From positions 372,001 to 436,000 of the forward strand of contig CAKRHW010000002.1 of assembly GCA_934339365.1 (NCBI GenBank): a stretch of 64,000 bases of DNA, in the 5' to 3' direction. The notes beneath the pieces were generated by a model. That model saw only the letters and a list, made by a program, of their open reading frames with translations, was not told where the DNA came from and did no database searches. Each line of letters starts with the position of its first letter. Position 1 is the first letter of the stretch. The DNA comes from an uncultured Lachnospiraceae bacterium (GTDB lineage Bacteria; Bacillota; Clostridia; Lachnospirales; Lachnospiraceae). The translations under genes and the position numbers were made by a program. Below are positions 41,933-50,694 of the stretch, one piece after another.

Positions 41933-43135
41933 TTAATCTACTAAAACAGGATGGAAATCCTCTTCCCATGGTAATCCCCATTTATTTAAAGCATCCATAA
42001 ATGGATCTGGATCAAACTCCTCAATATTGTATACACCTGGTTTCTGCCATGTTCCGTTCATAACAAGCATTGCACCAATCATAGCCGGTACACCGGTAGT
42101 ATAACTAACTGCCTGGGAACCAACTTCTTTATAACATTCCTGATGGTCACAAATATTATATAAATAATAAGTTTTATCCTTTCCATCTTTCTTTCCCTGG
42201 AAAATGCATCCAATATTTGTCTTTCCTACGGTTCTTGGTCCTAAGGATGCAGGATCCGGCAGCACTGCTTTTAAAAACTGTAATGGTACAATCTGTTTGC
42301 CTTCAAATTCAATTGGTTCAATCGATGTCATTCCAACATCCTCTAAACATTTTAAATGGGTCAGATAACTCTCTCCAAATGTCATAAAGAAACGAATTCT
42401 TTTAATTCCCGGAATATTGATTCCTAAAGATTCTAATTCTTCATGATGCAATAAATACATATCTTTTTTTCCGACACCTTTAAAATCATATTCTCTTTTT
42501 ATTTCCATCGGCTTTGTTTCAATCCATTTTCCATCTTCCCAGTAACTTCCATTCGCAGATACTTCACGAATATTAATCTCAGGGTTAAAGTTCGTTGCAA
42601 ATGGATAACCATGATCCCCACCATTGCAGTCTAAAATATCAATATAATTAATTTCATCAAATTCATGTTTTAATGCATAGGCTGAAAATACACCGGTTAC
42701 TCCTGGATCAAATCCGCTTCCAAGTAACGCTGTAATTCCCGCTTTTTCAAATTTTTCACGATATGCCCATTGCCACTTATATTCAAACTTAGCAGTATCT
42801 TCCGGCTCGTAATTAGCAGTATCAATATAATGGGTTTTTGTCTCTAAGCATGCATCCATAATTGCTAAATCCTGATATGGCAATGCAAGATTTAAAACAA
42901 CATCTGGCTGATAGGACTGAATTAATTTTACAAGTTCTTCTACTTGATTTGCATCTACTTTTGCAGTCGAAATCTTAGTCTTTGTTTTTCCTTCTAGTTC
43001 TTCTTTTAATTTGTCGCATTTTTCTTTTGTACGACTTGCAATCATAATTTCTTCAAATACATCACTATTTTGACAACATTTAAAAATTGCCACTCTGGCA
43101 ACGCCACCACATCCTATAATTAACGCTCTTCCCAT
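41933..43135 (-). CDS. Carboxynorspermidine/saccharopine dehydrogenase family protein
   Basis: A 400-residue NAD(P)H-dependent enzyme of the saccharopine dehydrogenase superfamily, closest in appearance to carboxynorspermidine (carboxyspermidine) synthase. It has the Rossmann motif LIIGCGGVARVAIFKC (about 5-20), then VVLNLALPYQDLAIMDACL, HYIDTANYEPEDTAKFEYKWQWAY (split) and ALLGSGFDPGVTGVFSAYALKH (split across about 135-156). CASDH joins putrescine and aspartate semialdehyde, and the product is decarboxylated by NspC. It ends the polyamine operon 10 bases after speB, but no nspC follows. Assignment to CASDH over saccharopine reductase rests on context and overall resemblance. Confidence 0.85.
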   Translation of the reverse strand: MGRALIIGCGGVARVAIFKCCQNSDVFEEIMIASRTKEKCDKLKEELEGKTKTKISTAKVDANQVEELVKLIQSYQPDVVLNLALPYQDLAIMDACLETKTHYIDTANYEPEDTAKFEYKWQWAYREKFEKAGITALLGSGFDPGVTGVFSAYALKHEFDEINYIDILDCNGGDHGYPFATNFNPEINIREVSANGSYWEDGKWIETKPMEIKREYDFKGVGKKDMYLLHHEELESLGINIPGIKRIRFFMTFGESYLTHLKCLEDVGMTSIEPIEFEGKQIVPLQFLKAVLPDPASLGPRTVGKTNIGCIFQGKKDGKDKTYYLYNICDHQECYKEVGSQAVSYTTGVPAMIGAMLVMNGTWQKPGVYNIEEFDPDPFMDALNKWGLPWEEDFHPVLVD

Positions 43136-43145
43136 ATAATTCCTC

Positions 43146-44021
43146 CTATATTGTGTCTGATCTGTTTTTTCTTTTTGAAACTGCTAACAGCAGTTCTCTT
43201 AATACCTTACATGCTACGGCTGTTGATGCACCACTCTGGTCATATACCGGAGATAATTCATTTACATCCATTCCTACAATGTCTAATTCAGATACCTGAA
43301 TGATTGCTTTTAAAAGTTCCATAAAAGTAACTCCTCCTGCCTCAGGTGTTCCCGTTCCCGGAAATACTGACGGATCTAAAACATCAAGATCAATCGTAAA
43401 ATACACAGGCATTCCTTTACACTGTCTAATTGCTTCTTCTAATCCCTGAAAATTAAATTTATTTAAAAATGTATGCTCCTTTGCCCAATAGAATTCTTCT
43501 TTTTCACCACTTCGAATTCCAAATTGAAAAATACGTCCATCACCTACTAAGTCATGACATCTTCGAAGAACTGTTGCGTGGGATAACTGTTCTCCTAAAT
43601 ATTCCTCTCTTAAATCTGTATGGGCATCAAAATGAATCAAATGTAACTTAGGATATTTTTTTACTGCTGCTCTTACTGCGCCTAAAGTTACTAAATGTTC
43701 TCCTCCAATCATACACGGAATCTTTTCATCTTTCAATATTTTTTCTGTCTGATTTTCAATCATTTTTAATACGCGTATTGTATTTCCAAATGGAAGTTCT
43801 AAATCTCCTCCATCAAAAACAGAAATTTCTTCTAAATCAAGATCCTGATAAGGACTATACGTCTCTAATCCAAAAGATTCTGCTCTCATTGTTTTACTTG
43901 CAAATCTTGTTCCCGGCCGATAGGAAGTCGTTGAATCAAAAGGGGCACCCCATAAAACAATTTCTGCATCCTTATATTCTGCTTCACAGCCAATAAAATT
44001 TTCTATATTCTTATTCCACAT
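43146..44021 (-). CDS. speB: Agmatinase (ureohydrolase)
   Basis: Hydrolyses agmatine to putrescine and urea. The 291-residue arginase-family product keeps the metal ligands: GGEHLVTLG (His about 107), HFDAHTDLREEY (about 130-141), SHATVLRR and TIDLDVLDPSVFPGTGTPEAGG (split across about 207-228). It overlaps speE by 11 bases. Aminopropylagmatine hydrolysis, as in Thermus, is an alternative that sequence cannot exclude because speE lies next to it. Confidence 0.93.
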   Translation of the reverse strand: MWNKNIENFIGCEAEYKDAEIVLWGAPFDSTTSYRPGTRFASKTMRAESFGLETYSPYQDLDLEEISVFDGGDLELPFGNTIRVLKMIENQTEKILKDEKIPCMIGGEHLVTLGAVRAAVKKYPKLHLIHFDAHTDLREEYLGEQLSHATVLRRCHDLVGDGRIFQFGIRSGEKEEFYWAKEHTFLNKFNFQGLEEAIRQCKGMPVYFTIDLDVLDPSVFPGTGTPEAGGVTFMELLKAIIQVSELDIVGMDVNELSPVYDQSGASTAVACKVLRELLLAVSKRKNRSDTI

Positions 44022-44862
44022 CCCGTAAAAGCTCCTCTACATAATTTGGTAATGCAAATGCACCAACATGCAATCTTGTATTATAATATTGTGTTTTAAA
44101 CCCAAGTGTATTCCATTTTGTTCCATTAAAATCATTCGTTGGATGATATTTTTTTGATGCAAATCCAAAGAGCCAGTGTCCGGATGGATAAGTCGGAATA
44201 TGTGCCTGATACACCTTGCTGATTGGGAAAGATTCCACAATTCTTTTGTGTGCCCGCTGCATGGCAATCGCATCATCTGGATAAAAAGGACTTTCATGCT
44301 GATTTACCATAATTCCATCCGCCTTCAACGCCTTATAACAATTTCCATAAAATTCTTTCGTAAACAAACCTTCCCCCGGTCCGAAAGGATCTGTAGAATC
44401 TACAATAATTAAATCATATTCTTCATGACAGCCACGTACATATTTCAAACCATCCTGAAAATAAATATGTACCCTTTCATCATCTAAACAGCATGAGGTC
44501 TTTGGCAGATATTTTTTACATACTTCTACAACTAACTCATCAATTTCAACCATATCGATTTGCTCTATTGTAGGATACTGACACAGTTCCCGTACAACTC
44601 CGCCGTCTCCGGCACCAATTACTAAAACCTTTCTGACATTCGGATGAACTGCCATCGGAACATGTGTAATCATTTCATGATAAATAAACTCATCTTTTTC
44701 TGTTAACATCATATACCCGTCTAATGTTAAAAACCGTCCAAATTCTTTTGAATCAAATACATCTATTCTCTGGAATTCACTTTGTCCGCTATAAAGTTGT
44801 CGATCTACTTTTATTGAGAATTTAACCCCTTTGGTATGACGCTCTGTAAACCATAATTCCAT
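44011..44862 (-). CDS. speE: Polyamine aminopropyltransferase (spermidine synthase)
   Basis: Transfers aminopropyl from decarboxylated SAM to putrescine. The 283-residue product has the spermidine synthase signature: QRIDVFDSKEFGRFLTLDGYMMLTEKDEFIYHEMITH (split across about 31-67), VLVIGAGDGGVVRELCQY (about 79-96), DLIIVDSTDPFGPGEGLFTKEFY (split). AAGGAGG precedes the ATG. It lies between the decarboxylase gene and speB, and speD supplies its co-substrate. Confidence 0.96.
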   Translation of the reverse strand: MELWFTERHTKGVKFSIKVDRQLYSGQSEFQRIDVFDSKEFGRFLTLDGYMMLTEKDEFIYHEMITHVPMAVHPNVRKVLVIGAGDGGVVRELCQYPTIEQIDMVEIDELVVEVCKKYLPKTSCCLDDERVHIYFQDGLKYVRGCHEEYDLIIVDSTDPFGPGEGLFTKEFYGNCYKALKADGIMVNQHESPFYPDDAIAMQRAHKRIVESFPISKVYQAHIPTYPSGHWLFGFASKKYHPTNDFNGTKWNTLGFKTQYYNTRLHVGAFALPNYVEELLRDVE

Positions 44863-44892
44863 AATTACCCTCCTTTTTTGTTTTTTATATTT

Positions 44893-46338
44893 TTATTTTA
44901 AGACATTCAGTCTTTCAATCTCCATATCTTCCGGTCCTGTCATAAAACAGCCTTTTTCTTTTGCATAACAGATATAATCTAATATTTCTTTTGTTATTTT
45001 CTCACCTGGTGCAAGAATCGGAATTCCTGGTGGATAACACATGACAAATTCTGTACAAACACGTCCTGCGCTCTCCATAATCGGTAAAGATTCCTTTTTT
45101 CCAAAAAATGCTTCTTTTGGTGTATTTGCAACTTCCGGATTAATATATTCATGATCTAACAATCCAGATTTACTCTTTTTAAATCTTCTTCTTATCTCTG
45201 CTAAAGCACTCACTAATCGTTCTATATCCCGTTCTCTGTCTCCCACAGAAATATAGGCAAGAATATTTCCAATATCACCGAATTCTATTTGAATATCATA
45301 CTCATCCCGGAGCAGATCATAAACTTCAATTCCAGCAAGTCCGACATCTAAGGTATTCACAGATAACTTTGTGACGTCAAAATCGTAAACAGAATCTCCA
45401 TTTATAATCTCTCTGCAATAAGCATAATAATCTCCAATCCGGTTAATTTCTTCCCTTGCATATTTTGCCAGTGCTCTTACTTTTTCAAAGATTTCTTCTC
45501 CATGCAGAGCTAAATTTTTTCTAGATAAATCCAGAGAAGACATAAGCAGATAAGAACCGCTTGTTGTCTGCGTCAAATTAATAATCTGTCGTACATATCC
45601 GGCATTCATTTCATTTCCAAGCAACAGAAATGAACTCTGTGTAAGACTTCCTCCTGACTTATGCATACTGACTGCAGCCATATCTGCTCCGGCACTCATG
45701 GCAGAAACCGGCAATTTCGAATCAAAATAAAAATGCGTCCCATGTGCCTCATCTGCTAATAACAGCATACCATGCTCATGTGCCAGTTTTACCAGTTCCC
45801 TGATATTCGAACAAATTCCATAATACGTAGGATTGTTTACTAAAATTGCTTTTGCATCCGGATTTTCTTCAATCGCTTTTTTCACATCTGCCACTTTCAT
45901 ACCAAGTGCGATTCCAAGACGTTTGTCCATATCCGGATTCACATAAACCGGAACTGCTCCACTTAAAACCAATGCATTAATCGCACTTCTATGCACATTT
46001 CTAGGCATAATAATTTTCTCGCCTTCTTTACATGCACTCATTACCATACTTTGTACTGCTGAGGTTGTTCCACCTACCATAAAGAAAGCATGTTTTGCTT
46101 GAAAAGCATCCGCTGCTAACTCTTCTGCTTCCCGAATTACAGATACCGGATGGCATAGATTATCTAACGGTTTCATAGAATTTACATCGACTGACATACA
46201 TTTTTCACCTAAAAATTCTGTAAGTTCCCGATTTCCTTTTCCCCTTTTATGCCCTGGCACATCAAAAGGCACAATTCTTTCTTTTTTAAAACGATTTAAT
46301 GCGTCATAAATTGGCGCAATATTCTGATTCTTTTTCAT
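44893..46338 (-). CDS. speA: Biosynthetic arginine/lysine/ornithine-type PLP decarboxylase
   Basis: A 481-residue fold-type I Orn/Lys/Arg decarboxylase of the short Bacillus SpeA/YaaO type, lacking the N-terminal wing domain. Motifs are VPFDVPGHKRGKGN (about 18-31), ADAFQAKHAFFMVGGTTSAVQ (split), LLLADEAHGTHFYF, and the PLP lysine in MAAVSMHKSGGSLTQSSFLLL (split across about 220-240). Next to speB, arginine decarboxylation to agmatine is the likely reaction; lysine is an alternative. It starts one base after the speD stop. Confidence 0.9.
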   Translation of the reverse strand: MKKNQNIAPIYDALNRFKKERIVPFDVPGHKRGKGNRELTEFLGEKCMSVDVNSMKPLDNLCHPVSVIREAEELAADAFQAKHAFFMVGGTTSAVQSMVMSACKEGEKIIMPRNVHRSAINALVLSGAVPVYVNPDMDKRLGIALGMKVADVKKAIEENPDAKAILVNNPTYYGICSNIRELVKLAHEHGMLLLADEAHGTHFYFDSKLPVSAMSAGADMAAVSMHKSGGSLTQSSFLLLGNEMNAGYVRQIINLTQTTSGSYLLMSSLDLSRKNLALHGEEIFEKVRALAKYAREEINRIGDYYAYCREIINGDSVYDFDVTKLSVNTLDVGLAGIEVYDLLRDEYDIQIEFGDIGNILAYISVGDRERDIERLVSALAEIRRRFKKSKSGLLDHEYINPEVANTPKEAFFGKKESLPIMESAGRVCTEFVMCYPPGIPILAPGEKITKEILDYICYAKEKGCFMTGPEDMEIERLNVLK

Positions 46339-46339
46339 C

Positions 46340-47173
46340 TTATTCGGTTGCCCTCCAACTGATATTCATTCCATTATAAATTTCTATCATTTCACGTCTG
46401 AGCTGATTTGTGATACGAAGACGATCCTGTTCCGGAATTTTGTCTACATCTGTGCGGAACACATAATCCTGTAAATCAATATCCCGTATTAACATTTTGG
46501 TATGAAAAATATTACTCTGATACACATTAATATCCATTGCTTCATATCTTCTTAACGTATCTTTAGAAATATACTCCTGAATGGAATTCATATTATGATC
46601 CATAAATAATTTTCTTCCATATATATCTCTTGTAAATCCTCTTACCCTGTAATCCATGGTAATAATGTCCGAATCAAAACTTCCAATTAAATAATCTAAA
46701 GTTTTTAACGGAGTAATCGTTCCACATGTTGCAACATCAATATCTACCCGAAATGTAGAAATACAATGTTCTGGATGATATTCGGGATAGGTATGTACTG
46801 TAACGTGACTTTTATCTAAATGTGCTACGACCGTTTCTGAATTTAACATTTCTCTTGTGATTCCCCGTTCATTTGTATTCGATTCTAAGCTTTCTGGAAT
46901 TACCCTCTTATTTTCTTCTGAAATAAGCATTGTAACACTTGCACCTTGTGGATCATAATCCTGTTTCGATATGTTCAAAACTTTCGCACCAATCATATCC
47001 GTTAAAGAACATAAAATTTTGGTTAGTCTGTCTGAATTATATTGTTCATCAATATATTCAATATATTCTTTTCTTTCTTTTTCTGTTCCTGTATAACAGA
47101 CATCATATATATTAAAGCTTAGGGACTTTGTTAAATTATTAAATCCATAGAGTTTAATCTTATTATTCTCCAT
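46340..47173 (-). CDS. speD: S-adenosylmethionine decarboxylase proenzyme
   Basis: Makes decarboxylated SAM for SpeE. The 277-residue product is the long E. coli-type (class 1a) proenzyme rather than the short Bacillus type. The processing site is in AHLDKSHVTVHTYPEYHPEH (about 118-137), where Ser122 becomes the pyruvoyl group. YDPQGASVTMLI and FRVDIDVATCGTITPLKTLDYLI (split) also match. It is the first gene of speD-speA-speE-speB-CASDH. The ribosome-binding region (GGCGG, ten bases) is atypical, and a five-codon open frame overlaps the start. Confidence 0.95.
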   Translation of the reverse strand: MENNKIKLYGFNNLTKSLSFNIYDVCYTGTEKERKEYIEYIDEQYNSDRLTKILCSLTDMIGAKVLNISKQDYDPQGASVTMLISEENKRVIPESLESNTNERGITREMLNSETVVAHLDKSHVTVHTYPEYHPEHCISTFRVDIDVATCGTITPLKTLDYLIGSFDSDIITMDYRVRGFTRDIYGRKLFMDHNMNSIQEYISKDTLRRYEAMDINVYQSNIFHTKMLIRDIDLQDYVFRTDVDKIPEQDRLRITNQLRREMIEIYNGMNISWRATE

Positions 47174-47180
47174 TTACCAT
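47163..47180 (-). other. Possible five-codon upstream ORF overlapping the speD start
   Basis: ATG GTA AAT GGA GAA TAA, in a different frame, begins seven bases before the speD ATG and ends inside speD. GGCGG is close to it. This is very short and may be chance. It is reported because it sits exactly in the speD initiation region. Confidence 0.2.
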
Positions 47181-47212
47181 GTTCCGCCTTTTCACCTTTT
47201 AAATTTATAATG

Positions 47213-47253
47213 TTTTGTGGATAATTCAAAACGCCTTTGAATTACCCACAAAA
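47213..47253 (-). promoter_or_regulatory. 18-base-pair hairpin between rlmB and speD
   Basis: On the minus strand the arms 47253-47236 and 47230-47213 (TTTTGTGGGTAATTCAAA with its complement) pair over 18 positions, one of them G-U, around a five-base loop. No U-run follows. It sits about 40 bases before the speD start and just after rlmB, so it may be a processing, attenuation or end-of-transcript element. Confidence 0.55.
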
Positions 47254-47262
47254 TTGTTCCAC

Positions 47263-48033
47263 TTATTTTTTATTTAATTTTTGTCTGACAATCTCATATG
47301 CTAATACACCTGCTGCAACCGATGCATTTAACGAATTAATCTCTCCTAACATAGGAATGGATACTACAAAATCACATTTCTCTTTTACCAGTCTCGAAAC
47401 CCCATGTCCTTCATTTCCAATAACCAATCCAATCGGACCTGTTAAATTAGTCTGATACATGCTCGTTCCATCCATATCCGCACATGCAAACCATAAGCCT
47501 TCTTTTTTTAACTCTTCAATGGTATTTGAGATATTGGTTACTTTTGCAACTTTTGTATAATTTAATGCTCCTGCAGATGCTTTTGCAACTACAGCTGTCA
47601 GTCCTACCGCACGTCTTTTCGGAATGATTACACCATGCGCACCCGCAATATTTGCTGTACGAATAATTGCGCCTAAATTATGTGGATCTTCAATATTATC
47701 TAAAATAATAATAAATGGATCCTCTCCTTTTTCTTTTGCTGTCTGTAAAATATCCTCGACCGTATAATAACAATATGCCGCTGCCTTTGCTATTACACCC
47801 TGATGTTTTCCTGATTCTGACATACGATCTAACCGTTCTCTTTGAACAAATTCAATAATTGTCTTTTGCTTTCTTGCCTCTCGTGTAATACTTCTTATCG
47901 CACTATCTACACATCCATCTAAGACATACAATTTATCAATAGTCTTTCCAGAACGAAATGCCTCTAATACAGCATTTCTACCCTCTATGGTTGTTTCTAA
48001 ATCAACTGATTCCTCTTTTTTTTCGTCATTCAT
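47263..48033 (-). CDS. rlmB: 23S rRNA (guanosine-2'-O)-methyltransferase, TrmH/RlmB family
   Basis: A 256-residue SpoU/TrmH-family methyltransferase. It has the N-terminal substrate-binding domain (TTIEGRNAVLEAFRSGKTIDKLYV split across about 13-36) and the knotted SPOUT domain with ILDNIEDPHNLGAIIRTANIAGAHGVI (split), GLVIGNEGHGVSRLV and IPMLGEINSLNASVAAGVLAYE (split). G2251 of 23S rRNA is the RlmB target. GGAGG precedes the ATG at 48033. It forms the usual cysS-mrnC-rlmB string. Confidence 0.92.
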   Translation of the reverse strand: MNDEKKEESVDLETTIEGRNAVLEAFRSGKTIDKLYVLDGCVDSAIRSITREARKQKTIIEFVQRERLDRMSESGKHQGVIAKAAAYCYYTVEDILQTAKEKGEDPFIIILDNIEDPHNLGAIIRTANIAGAHGVIIPKRRAVGLTAVVAKASAGALNYTKVAKVTNISNTIEELKKEGLWFACADMDGTSMYQTNLTGPIGLVIGNEGHGVSRLVKEKCDFVVSIPMLGEINSLNASVAAGVLAYEIVRQKLNKK

Positions 48034-48058
48034 TCTTTTGCCTCCTGCCAACAGCTTT

Positions 48059-48466
48059 CTATTCTCCTAATGCAAGCCTGATAAGTTCCATCATTCTGTC
48101 TTCTTGTTCTGTCATATATAAATATCCCATCAATGCTTCAAATCCCGTTGCCAAACGATATTCTTTCATAGTTGCATTTTTGGCCATCGTATAAGATTTT
48201 GCATTACGTCCTCTTTTAAAAATCCGCTCTTCTTCTTCACTTAACTCGTTTTCTATTTTTTGAATCATCTCTGCCTGTTTTTTTGCTTTTACAAGCTGTG
48301 TCGTTTTTTTGTGTAATTTTTCAACCGCACAATTACCTTTTGCAACAATCATGGTTCGAATCACAATTTCATAAATTGCATCCCCGATGTATGCTAATGT
48401 CAAAGGAGAATAATTTACAATATCAATTTCTCCTAAAGCAAATTGTTCCCGAATATATTTAAACAT
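48059..48466 (-). CDS. mrnC: Mini-ribonuclease 3
   Basis: A 135-residue RNase III catalytic domain without a dsRNA-binding domain, the MrnC form that matures 23S rRNA. YSPLTLAYIGDAIYEIVIRTMI (split across about 19-40) carries the catalytic acidic residues, and YRLATGFEALMGYLYM gives the second set. It lies 21 bases after cysS and 25 before rlmB, as in Bacillus. Confidence 0.95.
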   Translation of the reverse strand: MFKYIREQFALGEIDIVNYSPLTLAYIGDAIYEIVIRTMIVAKGNCAVEKLHKKTTQLVKAKKQAEMIQKIENELSEEEERIFKRGRNAKSYTMAKNATMKEYRLATGFEALMGYLYMTEQEDRMMELIRLALGE

Positions 48467-48487
48467 TCCTGCCTGCCCTTCTTTTGC

Positions 48488-49903
48488 TTATTCTATAATC
48501 TGCCAGACAACGCCCTCTCTGGTATCCTTAATCTGAACTTTTTTTGCTAATAATTCCTCTCTGATCTGATCAGCAGTAGCAAAATCTTTCTTTTTCTTTG
48601 CTTCTTTTCGTTCTTCAATTTTCTTTTCAATATAGGCAACAAAATCTTCTTCTAATTCATTTTCTTCATTTTCCGAAAACAGATTCAATGATAATACTTT
48701 TTCATATTCTAATAAAATAGCTCTTTTCGTCTTCGCATTTGCACTTAGCTTAAACACTTCATAAATCAGACTAATTCCTGATGCTGTATTCAAATCGTTT
48801 CCTACTGTCTCTATAAATTTTTTCTTATATTCCTGTACAACTGCTTCATCGGCCTCTTCTTTTAACTGCATTGCCTCTTTTTCAATTGCATCCACTTTTG
48901 CCTTCATCTTCTGATATGCAACTGTCATATTATCAAGATTTTCATAACTAAACTGTAATGGTTTGCGATAATGTGAATTTAAGCAAAACATACGATACAC
49001 TACCGGATCGTATCCTTTTTCTTCTAAAGTACTGACTGTTAAAAATCCACCCTTTGATTTACTCATTTTTCCATTTTTATCATTTAAATGATTTACATGA
49101 AACCAGTAATTACACCATTTGTGTCCAAGATATGCCTCTGACTGTGCAATTTCATTCGTATGATGTGGAAAAATATTATCTACACCGCCACAATGTAAGT
49201 CTAAATATTCACCCAGATTTTTTATTGCAATACAAGAACACTCAATATGCCATCCCGGATATCCGATTCCCCATGGACTTTCCCATTTTAATTCCTGATC
49301 ATCAAATTTTGATTTTGTAAACCATAAAACAAAATCTGCTTTATTCTTTTTATTTAAATCTTCTGAAACATCATTTCTGACTCCCACCATCAAATCTGCC
49401 TCATTGTGACTCGACAATGTATAATACTGCTTTACTTTTGATGTATCAAAATAAATATTTCCACCTGCTTCATATGCATATCCATCTTCTAATAACTTAA
49501 TTACCATCTTAATAAAGGAATCAATACACTGTGTAGCCGGCTGAACAACATCTGGTTTCTTAATATTTAATTTCTGACAATCTGAAAAAAATGCATCTGT
49601 ATAAAACTTAGCAATCTCCATTACCGTCTTATGTTCTCTTTTCGCTCCTTTTAACATCTTATCTTCTCCGGTATCTGCATCGCTAGAAAGATGTCCGACA
49701 TCCGTAATATTCATAACACGTTTTACATCATATCCCTCAAATCGAAGTTCCTTTTCAAGAACATCTTCCATAATATAAGTTCTCAGGTTTCCGATATGTG
49801 CATAATGATACACTGTTGGACCACAGGTATACATGCTTACCTTATTTTCTTCTCTTGGAATAAATTTTTCTTTTTTCTTTGTCAATGTATTATATAAAAT
49901 CAT
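48488..49903 (-). CDS. cysS: Cysteine--tRNA ligase
   Basis: The 471-residue class I synthetase has CGPTVYHYAHIGNLRTYIMED (split across about 27-47; first zinc Cys and HIGH motif), CSCIAIKNLGEYLDLHCGGVDNIFPHHTNEIAQSEA (split; zinc ligands), and NGKMSKSKGGF (KMSKS). I use the ATG at 49903 with AGGTGG eight bases upstream; a GTG at 49915 is the alternative. It lies 17 bases after cysE, downstream of the cysteine T-box. Confidence 0.97.
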   Translation of the reverse strand: MILYNTLTKKKEKFIPREENKVSMYTCGPTVYHYAHIGNLRTYIMEDVLEKELRFEGYDVKRVMNITDVGHLSSDADTGEDKMLKGAKREHKTVMEIAKFYTDAFFSDCQKLNIKKPDVVQPATQCIDSFIKMVIKLLEDGYAYEAGGNIYFDTSKVKQYYTLSSHNEADLMVGVRNDVSEDLNKKNKADFVLWFTKSKFDDQELKWESPWGIGYPGWHIECSCIAIKNLGEYLDLHCGGVDNIFPHHTNEIAQSEAYLGHKWCNYWFHVNHLNDKNGKMSKSKGGFLTVSTLEEKGYDPVVYRMFCLNSHYRKPLQFSYENLDNMTVAYQKMKAKVDAIEKEAMQLKEEADEAVVQEYKKKFIETVGNDLNTASGISLIYEVFKLSANAKTKRAILLEYEKVLSLNLFSENEENELEEDFVAYIEKKIEERKEAKKKKDFATADQIREELLAKKVQIKDTREGVVWQIIE

Positions 49904-49920
49904 TTTGTAATCCACCTTTT

Positions 49921-50625
49921 CTATTTTTCATTTTTAAAAGATTTTTTGTCTGTACCATCCATCTCTTTTTTTTCTTTCATCAGAGTTGCATAAATTTCCT
50001 CTAATGCTCTTCTTAAAACAGAATTCTCATCATGAAGCCTTGTTAAATCAAGTTCTACCGGATCTGGCATATGGACCTGATCTAAATCCATTCTTGGAAT
50101 TCGTACATCATTTTGTTTTACAATTCGTCCCGGAACACCTACTACAGTAGAATTAGGTGGTACATTTTTTAACACTACAGAACCCGCACCGATTTTCGAA
50201 TTCTCTCCAATTGTAATAGAACCAAGTACTCTTGCTCCGGCACTTACCATCACATTATCCTCTAAAGTCGGATGTCTCTTCCCGGTCTCTTTTCCTGTTC
50301 CTCCTAATGTTACACCTTGATATAAAGTTACATTATCTCCAATAATTGTTGTCTCACCAATCACGACTCCATGTCCATGGTCTATAAAAAAACCTTTTCC
50401 GATTTTCGCTCCCGGATGAATCTCGATTCCTGTCTTTCTTGCAGATTTCTGGGAAATCTTTCTCGCCTTATAAAACTTCCCTTTTTCATACAATTTATGT
50501 GCCTTTCGATAATCCCGAATTGCCCAAAAGCAAGGATATAGATAGACTTCTTTTTTTGTTTTTATTGCCGGGTCTCTTTCTTTTATTACCTCATACATTT
50601 CATTTACATAATCCAAAAATTTCAT
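49921..50625 (-). CDS. cysE: Serine O-acetyltransferase
   Basis: Acetylates serine for cysteine synthesis. The 234-residue product has an N-terminal helical region (MKFLDYVNEMYEVIKERDPA) and a hexapeptide left-handed beta-helix (HGVVIGETTIIGDNVTLYQGVTLGGTGKETGKRHP split across about 89-122, then GAGSVVLKNVPPNSTVVGVPGR split). I use the ATG at 50625; the frame runs back to 50670 without a ribosome-binding site. It is the first gene under a cysteine T-box, so both cysteine supply and cysteine charging answer to uncharged tRNA-Cys. Confidence 0.95.
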   Translation of the reverse strand: MKFLDYVNEMYEVIKERDPAIKTKKEVYLYPCFWAIRDYRKAHKLYEKGKFYKARKISQKSARKTGIEIHPGAKIGKGFFIDHGHGVVIGETTIIGDNVTLYQGVTLGGTGKETGKRHPTLEDNVMVSAGARVLGSITIGENSKIGAGSVVLKNVPPNSTVVGVPGRIVKQNDVRIPRMDLDQVHMPDPVELDLTRLHDENSVLRRALEEIYATLMKEKKEMDGTDKKSFKNEK

Positions 50626-50694
50626 TTTAACTCTTCTTTCTTTTATGGGATAAGGCAAAATAATATGCATTTTCTAATTGAAACACCTGAAAAT

